A stretch of DNA of 64,000 bases from JAZIHH01 sp036678685 (GCA_036678685.1 JAZIHH010000001.1:62001-126000); one strand, 5' to 3'; numbered from the stretch's first letter, positions 26,378 through 34,885 are shown. A program made the numbers and translations. The notes: generated by a model not told the origin, from the letters alone.

Positions 26378-28237
26378 CTAGAAGTAGTAAGGCGGGTAAG
26401 GAACAACCACCTGTACCTGGAGTTGCTGGGCTTCGGTGAGTTTGACGAATAACTCCAGCACCACCTTTTGCCGGAGCGTCGTGGAATCCAAGAGCTCAAA
26501 GAGGATAGTTTCTATTTCCGGCTTGATCCGCACATCCATACCGGGGACGGCCCCGGGAATATCCACAAAGGTGCTGAACGGAACATCTTCACTTTGGTGA
26601 ATTTCCAAATTGTTTTCATTGATGAAGAAGATCTGTTTGTGGACAATACCCTGAATAATGATCTTGTCTTCGATTACTTCCGCCATTAACCGTTCCACCC
26701 TGGCGACGATTTCTCTGATTTTAACCGCCGGCTGGGTAAGGGCAAGGGTGCTTTCAATCAGCAGTTGCGAGGTTTGTTCTCCGACCATGGTATCGAGTTT
26801 TAAAAGGGCTCCCGGTCCAAGGGCCACGTTAATCTGGACGCTCTCCGTAACTTTGACAAAAAATTCGACGACAATCTTTTGCAACACCGTCTTTTCATCC
26901 AAAAGTTCAAAATGGATAAATTCAATGGTTGGTTCGGTTACAACGTCCATTCCCGGTTCCGCTCCGGGAATATCCACAAAGGTACTGAACTCCACCTCTT
27001 CTTCCTGGTGAAACTCGACATTGTCATGGCCGATAAAGAAAATCTGCTTGTGTAAGACTCCCTGAAGGACAATTTTATCTTCCAGAACCTCTACGGTCAA
27101 ATCAATGATCTCCGCGGTAATATCGTCGATTTTTACCGCAGGTACATGAAGTGTGACCATGTTTTCAATTAACTCCTGTTTGGTGGCTTCGCCAATCACC
27201 TGATCAACACGGACCAGCGGACCGGTTCCTTCCAGAATATTGATTTGTGTGGGTTCCGTTACCTTAACAAAAAATTCGATAACTACTTTCTGATGAAGCA
27301 AGGTCGGGGTCAACAGGGTAAACAGGATGGTCTCCACCGTGGGATGGATCTGAACATTCATACCGGGTTCGGCCCCAAAAACATCGGCAAAAGTGCTGAA
27401 AGGTACTTCCTCGGTTTGGTGATGAACAATATTGTCCTCGCCGACAAAAAACACCTGCTTATGCAGCAGACCCTGGATAATAACCTTATCCATAATTAAC
27501 TCGCTGGTTAAGTCACGAATCTCCGCGGTAATATTCCTGATTTTAATCGCCGGTTTAGCCAGGGTGACATTGGTTTCAACCAGCAATTGTTTGGTTGCTT
27601 CGCCGATCACCACCTCAGCCCGCACCAAAGGATCCATTAAGATCTCTCCTCCTTTCCTTGATTCTTCATTACCGGCCTTGCCGGATTCTCTCTTTTCTAT
27701 GGCCGGTGCCACCGGGGTATCCAGCGGGCACAGACTTTCCGGAAAGCCGGTTTCCTGTTCTTCGCCGGGATCAACTCTCACCTCTTTTTCTTTCCTTTTT
27801 TTGGCCGGGGGTTCTTTTTCCGCCTTGTTCACCCCGGTTTTTTCCTCTCCCGCCGGCCGCTTTTCTTCTGCCGGTTCCCTTCGTTTTTCCACCAGCGGAG
27901 CAAGCCCGGGGCCGGGTAACGATCCGGTTGGAAGATGGTCTTCCCTCTCTTGCCTCCCCTCCCCTGTCCGTTTTGGAGGATCCCTACCGCCGGGTCCGGT
28001 GGTCGTCCGCTGAATTAGCGCTTTTTTTTTAGTTTCGGCCGCGCTCTCCCGGATTTCTTCCGGCGGACCGGCCGTCTCTCCAGGCTCAACGTATGTCGGG
28101 GATATGATCTGTACGGCTCTGGTTTTATGAAGGGAATACAACCAGAAGGTACTGAGCGCCAGCAGAGCAAGGAAGATTACTAACGCCAAAACCCCTGTAT
28201 TTCCACAAAAATTCCCCCTTTGCCGCCGCCGGGTCAT
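26378..28237 (-). CDS. Three-domain DUF3794 (SPOCS) protein, membrane-anchored form
   Basis: A 619-residue frame: a membrane helix at about 15-34, a charged Pro/Lys/Glu-rich linker to residue 200, then three DUF3794/SPOCS domains (about 205-340, 345-480 and 482-612). Each domain repeats I-x-G-(L/V)-LHKQ-(V/I)-FF(V/I), PFSTF-x-D-(I/V) and PGAEPGM with a closing VxxEFFVKVTE strand. SPOCS domains occur in spore-coat morphogenetic proteins such as SipL, whose C-terminal LysM is missing here. The ATG at 28237 has a poor Shine-Dalgarno. A second in-frame ATG at 27637, with GGAGGAGA eight bases ahead, would give a soluble 419-residue product of the three domains only. Either or both may be made. Confidence 0.8.
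   Translation of the reverse strand: MTRRRQRGNFCGNTGVLALVIFLALLALSTFWLYSLHKTRAVQIISPTYVEPGETAGPPEEIRESAAETKKKALIQRTTTGPGGRDPPKRTGEGRQEREDHLPTGSLPGPGLAPLVEKRREPAEEKRPAGEEKTGVNKAEKEPPAKKRKEKEVRVDPGEEQETGFPESLCPLDTPVAPAIEKRESGKAGNEESRKGGEILMDPLVRAEVVIGEATKQLLVETNVTLAKPAIKIRNITAEIRDLTSELIMDKVIIQGLLHKQVFFVGEDNIVHHQTEEVPFSTFADVFGAEPGMNVQIHPTVETILFTLLTPTLLHQKVVIEFFVKVTEPTQINILEGTGPLVRVDQVIGEATKQELIENMVTLHVPAVKIDDITAEIIDLTVEVLEDKIVLQGVLHKQIFFIGHDNVEFHQEEEVEFSTFVDIPGAEPGMDVVTEPTIEFIHFELLDEKTVLQKIVVEFFVKVTESVQINVALGPGALLKLDTMVGEQTSQLLIESTLALTQPAVKIREIVARVERLMAEVIEDKIIIQGIVHKQIFFINENNLEIHQSEDVPFSTFVDIPGAVPGMDVRIKPEIETILFELLDSTTLRQKVVLELFVKLTEAQQLQVQVVVPYPPYYF
27635..27652 (-). promoter_or_regulatory. 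Strong internal ribosome site and ATG in the DUF3794 gene
   Basis: AAAGGAGGAGA followed after about seven bases by ATG (27635-27637) sits exactly at the boundary between the disordered linker and the first SPOCS domain. It is a much better start context than that of the full-length frame, suggesting a separate shorter product. Confidence 0.7.
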
Positions 28238-28351
28238 GAACCCGGGTCAACCGGTTTGGCAAGATGCCAAAAGAAAAATTTGGGACGGTCCTGGTTGCTA
28301 ATATAATATATGAATTGGTCCCCGCTTGTGCTCATGTGGACAGAGGTCATA

Positions 28352-28376
28352 ATAAAAAAAGGACCTTGCGGTCCTT
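28352..28376 (-). terminator. Terminator of the four-domain DUF3794 gene
   Basis: On the minus strand AAGGACC-GCAA-GGTCCTT with a GNRA-like tetraloop and seven following U residues lies six bases after the stop at 28382. It separates the two DUF3794 genes into independent transcripts. Downstream of it, CATATATTA at about 28304 fits the -10 shape of mother-cell sigma factors but lacks a clear -35. Confidence 0.88.
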
Positions 28377-28381
28377 GCAAC

Positions 28382-30826
28382 TCAGAAACGTACCGGTTCA
28401 AAAACGACATTGGTAACCACTTCCACCGGCACGGGTTCGGGAATACCGTCATCCACCACATCCAAAGAAACCACTGCTTTGTCCACCCGGAGGATTCCCG
28501 GCCCGGAGACATCGGTGACGACAAAGATCTCTTCCACCACCACCCCGGTCTCCCGCAGAACCGGCGCTCTGACCAGAATACGCTCGGTGACAATGCCCGG
28601 ACCGGTTACATTGGTTACCACATCGAAAGGTTCAGGAGCGGACTCTTCACCCCGGACTTCGACCTGAAGGACAATAAGCTGCCGGAGGAAGCGGCCGTCG
28701 GGCGACAAGGCGAAGGAGATATTTTCGATCTCCACTTCAACACTGATAGGCGTATCCGGGACCAGACCGGGTACGTTCACCAAAACCGAGAAGGGAACAT
28801 TTTCGGTCACCGCCCGGACCACGTTCTCCCGGTTGACGAAGAAGACCTGCTTGTGAACGAATCCTTCCACCAGAACCTTGTCGTTTGCGATAATGCGTGC
28901 CCTCAGATCAATGATTTCGCCGCGTACTTCCCGGATTTTTATAGCTTTTTCCGGTAATTCCACCACATTTTCCACGATGATCTGCTGCCGGCCCACGACA
29001 ACCGCGCCCGGGGGTACAATGCGGACCACCTCAACGGCCCGTACGATCTCCGGGATTTCTTCCACTTTCTCGACCAGCAGTTGCCGTATGCCCTCGCCGA
29101 TAACCTGTTCCAGCTTGAAGAGGGAAAAGTCCCCGGTAACCAGTGGGATCTGAATGGTCTCGGTTACTACCACCCGGGCCTGGAGAATCACTTTTTGTTC
29201 CAGGATCCGCTCGTCAAGCAACTTAAAGAGGATCTGTTCGATCAGGATTTTCACCTTGGCGTTCAAGCCCGGGGCGGCTCCCGGGATGTCAATAAACAAG
29301 CTGAAGGGAATTTCCTCCAATTGGTGGCGTTCTATGTTATCCGTGCTGATAAAGAAGATTTGTTTATGCAAAATTCCCTGGATGATTACTTTATCCGGGA
29401 TCACCTGGGCGCTTACATTCCTTACTTCACCCACAATCTCCCGGACTTTGAGCGCCGGCCTTTCCAGTTCGAGCAGGGATTCCTTTAACAACTGTTCCTG
29501 TCCCTCGCCGATCACTTGTTCCACTTTGAACAAGGGACCGTCGCCCGTCCGGACATGTTCCTGAATAACCTCCGTAACCTTCACAAAAACTTCGATAATT
29601 ACTTTTTCTCTTACTTCCTCCGGTGACAGGAGTTCAAAGAAGATCTTTTCAATAACCGGATGCACCTGAACTTCCATTCCCGGTTCGGCGCCGGGAACAT
29701 CCAGAAACAGACTAAAGGGAATCTCCTCTTCCTGGTGACGGGCGAGATTACGCCGGTCGACGAAAAAGATCTGTTTGTGGATAATGCCTTGGACAATTAC
29801 TTTATCCGGAATAATCTCCACCTGGAGATCCCGTAACTCGCCCCGGATTTCATCGACTTTTTCCGCCGGCGTATCCAGGACGACGATATTTTCCACCAAA
29901 TGTTGTTTGGTTGCCTCGCCGATGACCGCCGGAAGCAGCAGCAGCGGACCTTCACCCATTTCCAAACCGGTCTGTATAAACTGGGTGACCTTGATAAATA
30001 TTTCCAGAATTATTTTCTGGCTCACCGACCGCCCGTCGTCGGCCAGGCGGAATAGGATTTTCTCAACTACCGGATGGACCTGTACGTTCATTCCCGGTTC
30101 CGCACCGGGAATTTCGATAAATGTACTGAAGGGAATATCCTCTGCCAAGTGCCGGATTACCCCGTCGGTTCCGACAAAGAAGACCTGCTTATGCAGGATA
30201 CCCTGGACAATAACTTTATCCGGAATAATTTCCGTGGTGATATCCCTAATCTCGCCGGTAATATTTCGTATTTTCACCGTCGGCACCGGCAGCCGGGTAA
30301 CAGGGACAGCCGGCTCAACCCGGGTCCTCGCCTCGCCCACCTGCACCCGGGCGCCCCGCAAGTCCCTGACTACCCCGGGAGGATCTTCTTCTATTTCATC
30401 GGCAGCAGAACCGTTCATCGTAATCTTCACCACGTTGGGATTGTAGTCCCCGGCAAAATCCGGTTCTGTTGTTTCCCGTTCCGGTGAAGGCTCTTCTTCT
30501 TTCACCCGGACCTGAACTCTTGTGGGGAGTACAATGTTTTTTTCCGCCTCGCCAATTTCCCGGTCCTCTTCCCCCTCCAGTTCTTCCTTCTTTTTTCGCT
30601 CTTTTTTAACCGGCCCGCTCGTACTGTCATCGCCCGCCCGGCCGGATTCGCCGCTCTTTTTTCTGTTTTTCCTTTTCTTCTTTTTCCCGTTGTTCTCTTT
30701 CACCAGTTCCTGGCCGTCTTCAGGGGGTTTTATCTCTTCTTGTACCGTCCGGTTTACCGGGGTCTCTTTTACTTCATCGTCGCCGGGGTTTTGTTGCTGT
30801 CTCTCATCCCGTTCTTCGAATTCCAT
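28382..30826 (-). CDS. Four-domain DUF3794 (SPOCS) protein
   Basis: An 814-residue protein from an ATG at 30826 with AAAGGAGG upstream (an ATG 72 bases earlier has none). Residues 1-190 are highly charged, low-complexity and probably disordered. Four SPOCS domains follow, each recognisable by VQGI(L/I)HKQ(V/I)FFV, PFS-x-F and PGAEPGM (the fourth is the most diverged, with PGLVPDT). A C-terminal tail of about 85 residues repeats a strand motif of the type VVTNVTGPGI/VVTDVSGPGIL/VVTNV. No LysM domain and no signal peptide are present. By family it is likely a spore-coat or spore-envelope structural protein made in the mother cell. It is a paralogue of the gene at 26378. Confidence 0.82.
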   Translation of the reverse strand: MEFEERDERQQQNPGDDEVKETPVNRTVQEEIKPPEDGQELVKENNGKKKKRKNRKKSGESGRAGDDSTSGPVKKERKKKEELEGEEDREIGEAEKNIVLPTRVQVRVKEEEPSPERETTEPDFAGDYNPNVVKITMNGSAADEIEEDPPGVVRDLRGARVQVGEARTRVEPAVPVTRLPVPTVKIRNITGEIRDITTEIIPDKVIVQGILHKQVFFVGTDGVIRHLAEDIPFSTFIEIPGAEPGMNVQVHPVVEKILFRLADDGRSVSQKIILEIFIKVTQFIQTGLEMGEGPLLLLPAVIGEATKQHLVENIVVLDTPAEKVDEIRGELRDLQVEIIPDKVIVQGIIHKQIFFVDRRNLARHQEEEIPFSLFLDVPGAEPGMEVQVHPVIEKIFFELLSPEEVREKVIIEVFVKVTEVIQEHVRTGDGPLFKVEQVIGEGQEQLLKESLLELERPALKVREIVGEVRNVSAQVIPDKVIIQGILHKQIFFISTDNIERHQLEEIPFSLFIDIPGAAPGLNAKVKILIEQILFKLLDERILEQKVILQARVVVTETIQIPLVTGDFSLFKLEQVIGEGIRQLLVEKVEEIPEIVRAVEVVRIVPPGAVVVGRQQIIVENVVELPEKAIKIREVRGEIIDLRARIIANDKVLVEGFVHKQVFFVNRENVVRAVTENVPFSVLVNVPGLVPDTPISVEVEIENISFALSPDGRFLRQLIVLQVEVRGEESAPEPFDVVTNVTGPGIVTERILVRAPVLRETGVVVEEIFVVTDVSGPGILRVDKAVVSLDVVDDGIPEPVPVEVVTNVVFEPVRF

Positions 30827-30910
30827 GAAGGCGTCCTCCTTTCTCCAACCAGTTTTCCAGCCTTCCTGCTGGTAACCGCACCAGATCTGGATGGACATCC
30901 AGACTAGTAC

Positions 30911-30916
30911 ATTATA
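30911..30916 (-). promoter_or_regulatory. Possible -10 element for the four-domain DUF3794 gene
   Basis: Minus-strand GCATATAATGTA lies about 85 bases before the ATG. TATAAT fits SigA, while CATATAATG is also close to the CATAnnnTA -10 of mother-cell sigma factors. No matching -35 could be chosen, so this is tentative. Confidence 0.3.
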
Positions 30917-30984
30917 TGCCGGTGGGGAAGGAGGTGCTTATGGTCGAAAAACTCCCGCCGGAATTGCTTACAACAAAAACGTCA

Positions 30985-31014
30985 AAACAAAAACGCCCGC
31001 CGGGGGCGTTTTTG
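30985..31014 (-). terminator. Terminator of the CAP-domain gene
   Basis: Minus-strand AAAAACGCCC-CCGG-CGGGCGTTTTTGTTTTG is a strong GC stem with a U-rich tail about 45 bases after the CAP gene stop. A second hairpin at 31034-31061 (CTCCC/GGGAG followed by T7) points the other way, on the plus strand, where no gene precedes it. Confidence 0.85.
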
Positions 31015-31059
31015 CGGAGGAGCGGCGGTGCCGCTCCCCTTCCCGAAAAGGGAGTTTTT

Positions 31060-31797
31060 TTATCTACCCACAAATAATTGGGTGAACATATTGCCATAAG
31101 GTCCGCCGGAGACGATTCCCACCCCAAGGTAATTGAACCTTGGGTTCAGGATATTGGCCCGATGGCCGGAACTGGCCATCAGATTGGCATGGGCCGCTTC
31201 GACGGTGGCAGCCCCGGCCAGGTTTTCACCGGCAGTGGAATACCTGATTCCGGCCTCCCGCATCATGTCAAAGGGTGAGCCGTAGGTTGGTGAATTATGA
31301 CCGAAGTAGTTGCGGTCGATCATGTCCTGACTTTTTTTCCTGGCCAGTTCCACCAGGGACATGTCCACCCTCAACTGCTGTAAACCAGCCTTCGATCTTT
31401 CCTGGTTCACCAAGTTCACCATCTTCTGCTCGGCGGCGGTCAGGTTGCCGGACGGAGCAGGAGAAGGAGATGGTGGATTGTTGGCAACCGGAGGTTTGGG
31501 TTCCGGTACCGGAGCACTTGGTTGCTGCGGTATAATGATGCGATAGTAATTGCCTTGGCTGGTAGAATTATACTTTGTCGAGTAGTACGTCGAGTAGTTC
31601 GATGACTGGTAGATTTTTACGTTGCTCCGTACGGTGCAGTACGTGCTTCCAGCACCAGAAGTGCGATAACAGGGGTTGACACCACCTGAGAAATAGTATA
31701 CACCGGCTGTAGCTGGAAGAAGTACCGTAAAGACTAGAAGGACGGAGACAATGATACTACCAAGGAAACGGGCACGTAATGAAAGAAACCCGGACAT
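31060..31797 (-). CDS. Exported CAP-domain (YkwD-like) protein
   Basis: A 245-residue protein: signal peptide or anchor helix at about 10-35, a Tyr/Ser/Thr-rich segment with two Cys (about 40-85), a Pro-rich spacer, then a CAP/SCP domain from about 120 to the end. CAP landmarks are AAEQKMVNLVNQERSKAGL, DMIDRNYFGHNSP, AGENLA and SSGHRANILNP with the paired histidines. Bacterial CAP proteins of the YkwD type are often spore or cell-surface proteins. Their activity is not settled. The ATG at 31797 has AAAGGAGA upstream. A 40-codon upstream extension lacks a ribosome site and lies in a possibly structured leader. Confidence 0.87.
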   Translation of the reverse strand: MSGFLSLRARFLGSIIVSVLLVFTVLLPATAGVYYFSGGVNPCYRTSGAGSTYCTVRSNVKIYQSSNYSTYYSTKYNSTSQGNYYRIIIPQQPSAPVPEPKPPVANNPPSPSPAPSGNLTAAEQKMVNLVNQERSKAGLQQLRVDMSLVELARKKSQDMIDRNYFGHNSPTYGSPFDMMREAGIRYSTAGENLAGAATVEAAHANLMASSGHRANILNPRFNYLGVGIVSGGPYGNMFTQLFVGR

Positions 31798-31837
31798 CGA
31801 ATACTCTCCTTTCAGTACTGCCCTTTCCGGTGAAAGA

Positions 31838-31918
31838 GTTGCGGCAACGATTTCTTCATTGTCTGGAGAAACCGGTGGTTGTCCGCCCTGCACCTCCTTT
31901 TCAAGACAAAGCCGCAAC
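31838..31918 (-). other. Possible structured 5' leader of the CAP gene
   Basis: Minus-strand GTTGCGGC (31911-31918) can pair with GCCGCAAC (31838-31845), and just inside TTGTCT (31904-31909) pairs with AGACAA (31859-31864), then CTCC/GGAG (31865-31868 with 31894-31897). The nested helices lie 40-120 bases before the ATG. They match no riboswitch that I recognise, including c-di-GMP and c-di-AMP classes. Confidence 0.4.
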
Positions 31919-31969
31919 CACTTCGGTTATTATTTTAATTCACTTCCCGGGGGAAAAACCCTTTATGTA

Positions 31970-31999
31970 AATAAATACAGCCCTGGTAATCAGGGCTGC
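31970..31999 (-). terminator. Terminator of the GerE-like gene
   Basis: Minus-strand GCAGCCCTG-ATTAC-CAGGGCTGT followed by ATTTATTT is an eight- to nine-pair hairpin with a U-rich tail. It is about 95 bases after the stop at 32093 and ahead of the CAP gene leader. Confidence 0.75.
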
Positions 32000-32092
32000 A
32001 CTCAACTGCAGGCAAAAGGACCAATTCGCGGAGACCGGCCGTTTCTTCCCGGAGCCGGGAGAGGGGTTCCGGCCGGCTTTCCTGGTTGTAGC

Positions 32093-32338
32093 TCAAATTT
32101 CGTCCAGTTTAATGATCCCCTCTTTTAAAGCAAAGAGGGCAATTTCGGTCCGGTTCTTTAGTTCCAGTTTTTTACGGATGCTGGTTACATAATTTTTGGC
32201 CGTTTTTTCACTGATGAAGAGAAGTTTTCCGATTTCCCGGTTGTCTTTACCGGCGGCCACCAGAGGCAGGATCTCTTGTTCTCTGGGGCTTAATCGTTCA
32301 AGGAGACCGGGTCGATGAATGTTCGGTGACTGAGCCAT
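32093..32338 (-). CDS. GerE-like stand-alone LuxR-type regulator
   Basis: An 81-residue protein that is essentially one LuxR/GerE winged HTH: RLSPREQEILPLVAAGKDNREIGKLLFISEKTAKNYVTSIRKKL in the middle (read as LSPREQEIL, NREIGKLLFISEKT and YVTSIRKKL). It lacks a receiver domain. Size and order match GerE of Bacillus, the late mother-cell regulator of coat genes, and the neighbours upstream and downstream are spore-surface-type genes. A different free-standing LuxR regulator is possible. The ATG at 32338 has GAGGAGG eight bases ahead. An ATG at 32401 has none. Confidence 0.8.
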   Translation of the reverse strand: MAQSPNIHRPGLLERLSPREQEILPLVAAGKDNREIGKLLFISEKTAKNYVTSIRKKLELKNRTEIALFALKEGIIKLDEI

Positions 32339-32472
32339 CTGCCCATCCTCCTCTCCAGCCGTCCTTCCGGAATTCCGGCGGGACGGATTAATCTGGTACA
32401 TGATATGACAAGCCGGAAAAAGAGGTGAAGGAAGATGGAGGGTGGACGGGAAGTACCGGCCGTCCTCCCGGT

Positions 32473-34266
32473 TTACCGGGACTCTATGGCATTAAACGGG
32501 CATTTTTCCATACACAACCCGCATTTTGTACATCTTTCCTGGTCAATGGTATACGGCTCCCGCCGTTCGCCGCTAATCGCCTGTACCGGACAGACACGGG
32601 CACAAAGGCCGCAGCCTTTGCATAACTCCGGAATAATCCGGTACTGTTTAAGAGCGCGGCAGACCCCGGCCGGGCATCTCTTTTCTTTAATATGCGCCTC
32701 ATATTCGTCACGGAAGTTTTGCAAAGTGCTTAACACCGGATTCGGCGCCGATTGACCCAGCCCGCAGAGGGAAGAGGAACTAATCACCCGGGCCAGCTCT
32801 TCCAGGGTCGCAAGATCCCCTTCTTCTCCCTTCCCTTCGGTAATCCGGGTCAGAATTTCCAGCATGTGTTTGGTACCGACCCGGCAGGGTGTACACTTGC
32901 CGCAGGATTCATCCTGGGTAAACTCAAGAAAGAAACGGGCCACATCGACCATGCAGGTGTCTTCATCCATGACGATCAGCCCGCCGGAACCCATGATCGA
33001 CCCGGCATTTTGCAAGGATTCGTAATCGACCGGCAAGTCCAAATGTTTTTCGGTCAGGCATCCGCCGGAGGGTCCGCCGGTTTGCGCGGCTTTAAATTTT
33101 TTCCCGTTGGGAATGCCGCCGGCCAGATCAAAAATAATCTCCCTCAGGGTTGTTCCCATCGGCACTTCCAACAAACCGGTATTGTTGATATTGCCGGCGA
33201 TGGCAAAGACCTTTGTCCCCTTGCTTTTTTCCGTCCCGATCCTGGCAAACCACGCGGCGCCCTTGAGGATAATCACCGGGATATTGGCATAAGTCTCCAC
33301 GTTATTAAGCAAAGTAGGTTTTCCCCACAGACCCTGCACCGCCGGGAAAGGCGGCCGGGGCCTGGGTTCGCCCCTCTTCCCCTCAATCGACGCCAAAAGG
33401 GCCGTCTCTTCCCCGCAAACAAAAGCACCGGCACCGACCCGGATATCCAAATCAAAGGAGAAACCGGTGTTCAAGATGTTTTTTCCCAAAAGACCATACT
33501 CCCGGGCTTTCTCAATGGCCTGTTGCAGTCTGCTGACCGCCAGGGGATATTCGGCCCGCACGTAAACATATCCTTGCCCGGCACCCACCGCATAACCGGC
33601 AATGGTCATGGCCTCAATAATCGAATGCGGGTCTCCTTCAAGAATACTCCGGTCCATGAAGGCTCCGGGGTCACCCTCGTCGGCATTACAAACCACATAT
33701 TTCTCGTCGCCCGGGGCTTTCTGGGTGAACTCCCACTTCAAACCGGTCGGGAAACCCGCACCCCCCCGGCCGCGCAGGCCGGAGTCTTTAATCTCCCGGA
33801 TCACCTCTTCCGGAGTCATTTCGGTCAATGCTTTCCCCAGGGCAAAATAACCGTCCCTGGCAATATACTCCTCTATGGACTCGGGATTGATTAGTCCCAC
33901 ATTACGCAGGGCGATCCGTACCTGGCGACGGAAAAAGTCAATGTCGCGGTAGGACAAAACCGGCGCGGACGAAAGAGGGGAACGGTAAATTTTCCTCTCC
34001 ACATACCTCCCTTTAAGTAGGTGTTCTTCAACAATCTCGCGGACATCATCGGGAGATACGTGCTGGTAAAAAACGCCTTCCGGATAGATGATCACGATGG
34101 GACCCAAATCACAGGTGCCAACACATCCTGTTTCAATAACGCGGATTTCCTCTTCTAAACCGTGTTCTTTCAGTTGGCGAATGAATTCTTCCTTTACAGC
34201 CCGGCAACCTGATGAAATACACCCGGCGCCTCCGCAAACCAAAACATGTGCGCGAAATATTTTCAT
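32473..34266 (-). CDS. hydB: HydB, NADH-binding subunit of [FeFe]-hydrogenase type complex
   Basis: A 597-residue flavoprotein of the NuoF/HydB family that exchanges electrons with NAD(H) in multimeric, often bifurcating, hydrogenases. Order: thioredoxin-like [2Fe-2S] domain (VCGGAGC ... GCVGTC), NuoF core with the FMN/NADH loop GRGGAGFPTGLKW near 155, [4Fe-4S] motif SCGKCTPCRVGT with CGLGQSAPNP, then a C-terminal two-cluster ferredoxin domain (CKGCGLCARVCP and CTKCGLCMEKCP). That C-terminal domain separates HydB from NuoF. The ATG at 34266 follows GAGG. A GTG at 34281 overlaps the previous stop. The catalytic subunit gene normally next to it is missing: the next gene is the GerE-like regulator. 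Confidence 0.92.
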   Translation of the reverse strand: MKIFRAHVLVCGGAGCISSGCRAVKEEFIRQLKEHGLEEEIRVIETGCVGTCDLGPIVIIYPEGVFYQHVSPDDVREIVEEHLLKGRYVERKIYRSPLSSAPVLSYRDIDFFRRQVRIALRNVGLINPESIEEYIARDGYFALGKALTEMTPEEVIREIKDSGLRGRGGAGFPTGLKWEFTQKAPGDEKYVVCNADEGDPGAFMDRSILEGDPHSIIEAMTIAGYAVGAGQGYVYVRAEYPLAVSRLQQAIEKAREYGLLGKNILNTGFSFDLDIRVGAGAFVCGEETALLASIEGKRGEPRPRPPFPAVQGLWGKPTLLNNVETYANIPVIILKGAAWFARIGTEKSKGTKVFAIAGNINNTGLLEVPMGTTLREIIFDLAGGIPNGKKFKAAQTGGPSGGCLTEKHLDLPVDYESLQNAGSIMGSGGLIVMDEDTCMVDVARFFLEFTQDESCGKCTPCRVGTKHMLEILTRITEGKGEEGDLATLEELARVISSSSLCGLGQSAPNPVLSTLQNFRDEYEAHIKEKRCPAGVCRALKQYRIIPELCKGCGLCARVCPVQAISGERREPYTIDQERCTKCGLCMEKCPFNAIESR

Positions 34267-34277
34267 CTTGGCTTCCC

Positions 34278-34829
34278 TCACAATTCATGTTCTAAAAATT
34301 CCGCCAGTTCTTTTTTTACCTCCCGGCGCAGGTAGTTCAGTACCACCGGATTGGTGATGTCAACTTCTTCCAAAACCCTTTTTATTTCCCGCGTGTCAAG
34401 CTTGTACTCCTTGCCGTTTCGCCGGTGATGGTAGATAAAATCCACTTCCGGATTGCCGGCAATTAGCGTCAGGAGTGTCTCCGCCATATCTCCCAGCGGG
34501 GGCCTGTCCCAGTGCCGGAGACCAAAAACCGCGCTGATCCGGGTTCCCCCTCCGGAGACCGGCTCCACCACCAGGTGCCCTCCGGTCCGGCAGGCGGCGG
34601 CCTGGAATAGCGGGAGCCCGAGTCCCACCCGCCTGGTGGTACGGGTGGTGTAGAAAGGATCAAGGACCTTTTGTCTGTCGGCCGCAGGAATTCCTTTTCC
34701 GTTGTCTTTAATTTCCACTTGCAACAGGTCTTTCTCCGCTTGCTCGACAATGCTGATCTCCACCAACCGCGCCCCGGCCCGTAACGAATTTTGTACCAAG
34801 TCCAAGATATGGAGGGAAAGATCCTTCAT
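34278..34829 (-). CDS. Histidine-kinase-fold ATPase of the hydrogenase cluster
   Basis: A 183-residue GHKL-type ATPase. LSLHILDLVQNSLRAGA carries the N-box (QNS), EIKDNGKGIP the G1 box, and VGLGLPLFQAAACRTGG the G2 box. No phosphoacceptor histidine domain is visible. Genes of this type lie between the NuoE- and NuoF-like subunit genes of many clostridial and Thermotoga hydrogenase operons, as here between hydC and hydB, and their role is unknown. Regulatory phosphorylation is an inference. Confidence 0.82.
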   Translation of the reverse strand: MKDLSLHILDLVQNSLRAGARLVEISIVEQAEKDLLQVEIKDNGKGIPAADRQKVLDPFYTTRTTRRVGLGLPLFQAAACRTGGHLVVEPVSGGGTRISAVFGLRHWDRPPLGDMAETLLTLIAGNPEVDFIYHHRRNGKEYKLDTREIKRVLEEVDITNPVVLNYLRREVKKELAEFLEHEL

Positions 34830-34885
34830 TTTCCTGTCTCCGCCCGTGGTTTGTACTAATTTTCACAAACACCGGCCGAAAAAAA

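Noticed and set aside
26203..26499. Glycosyltransferase extension into the DUF3794 gene
   Set aside because: It crosses a terminator and overlaps another gene's coding end. The ATG at 26202 has a proper ribosome site.
26378..30826. Repeated DNA that could be read as a CRISPR or tandem-repeat array
   Set aside because: The repeats are about 400 bases, diverged, in frame, and encode the SPOCS domain. There are no short identical repeats with spacers.
31800..31925. Cyclic-di-GMP or cyclic-di-AMP riboswitch ahead of the CAP gene
   Set aside because: The leader has some GC-rich segments (for example GTGCAGGGCGGACAACC) but lacks the conserved cores of both families. Kept only as a possible unknown structure.
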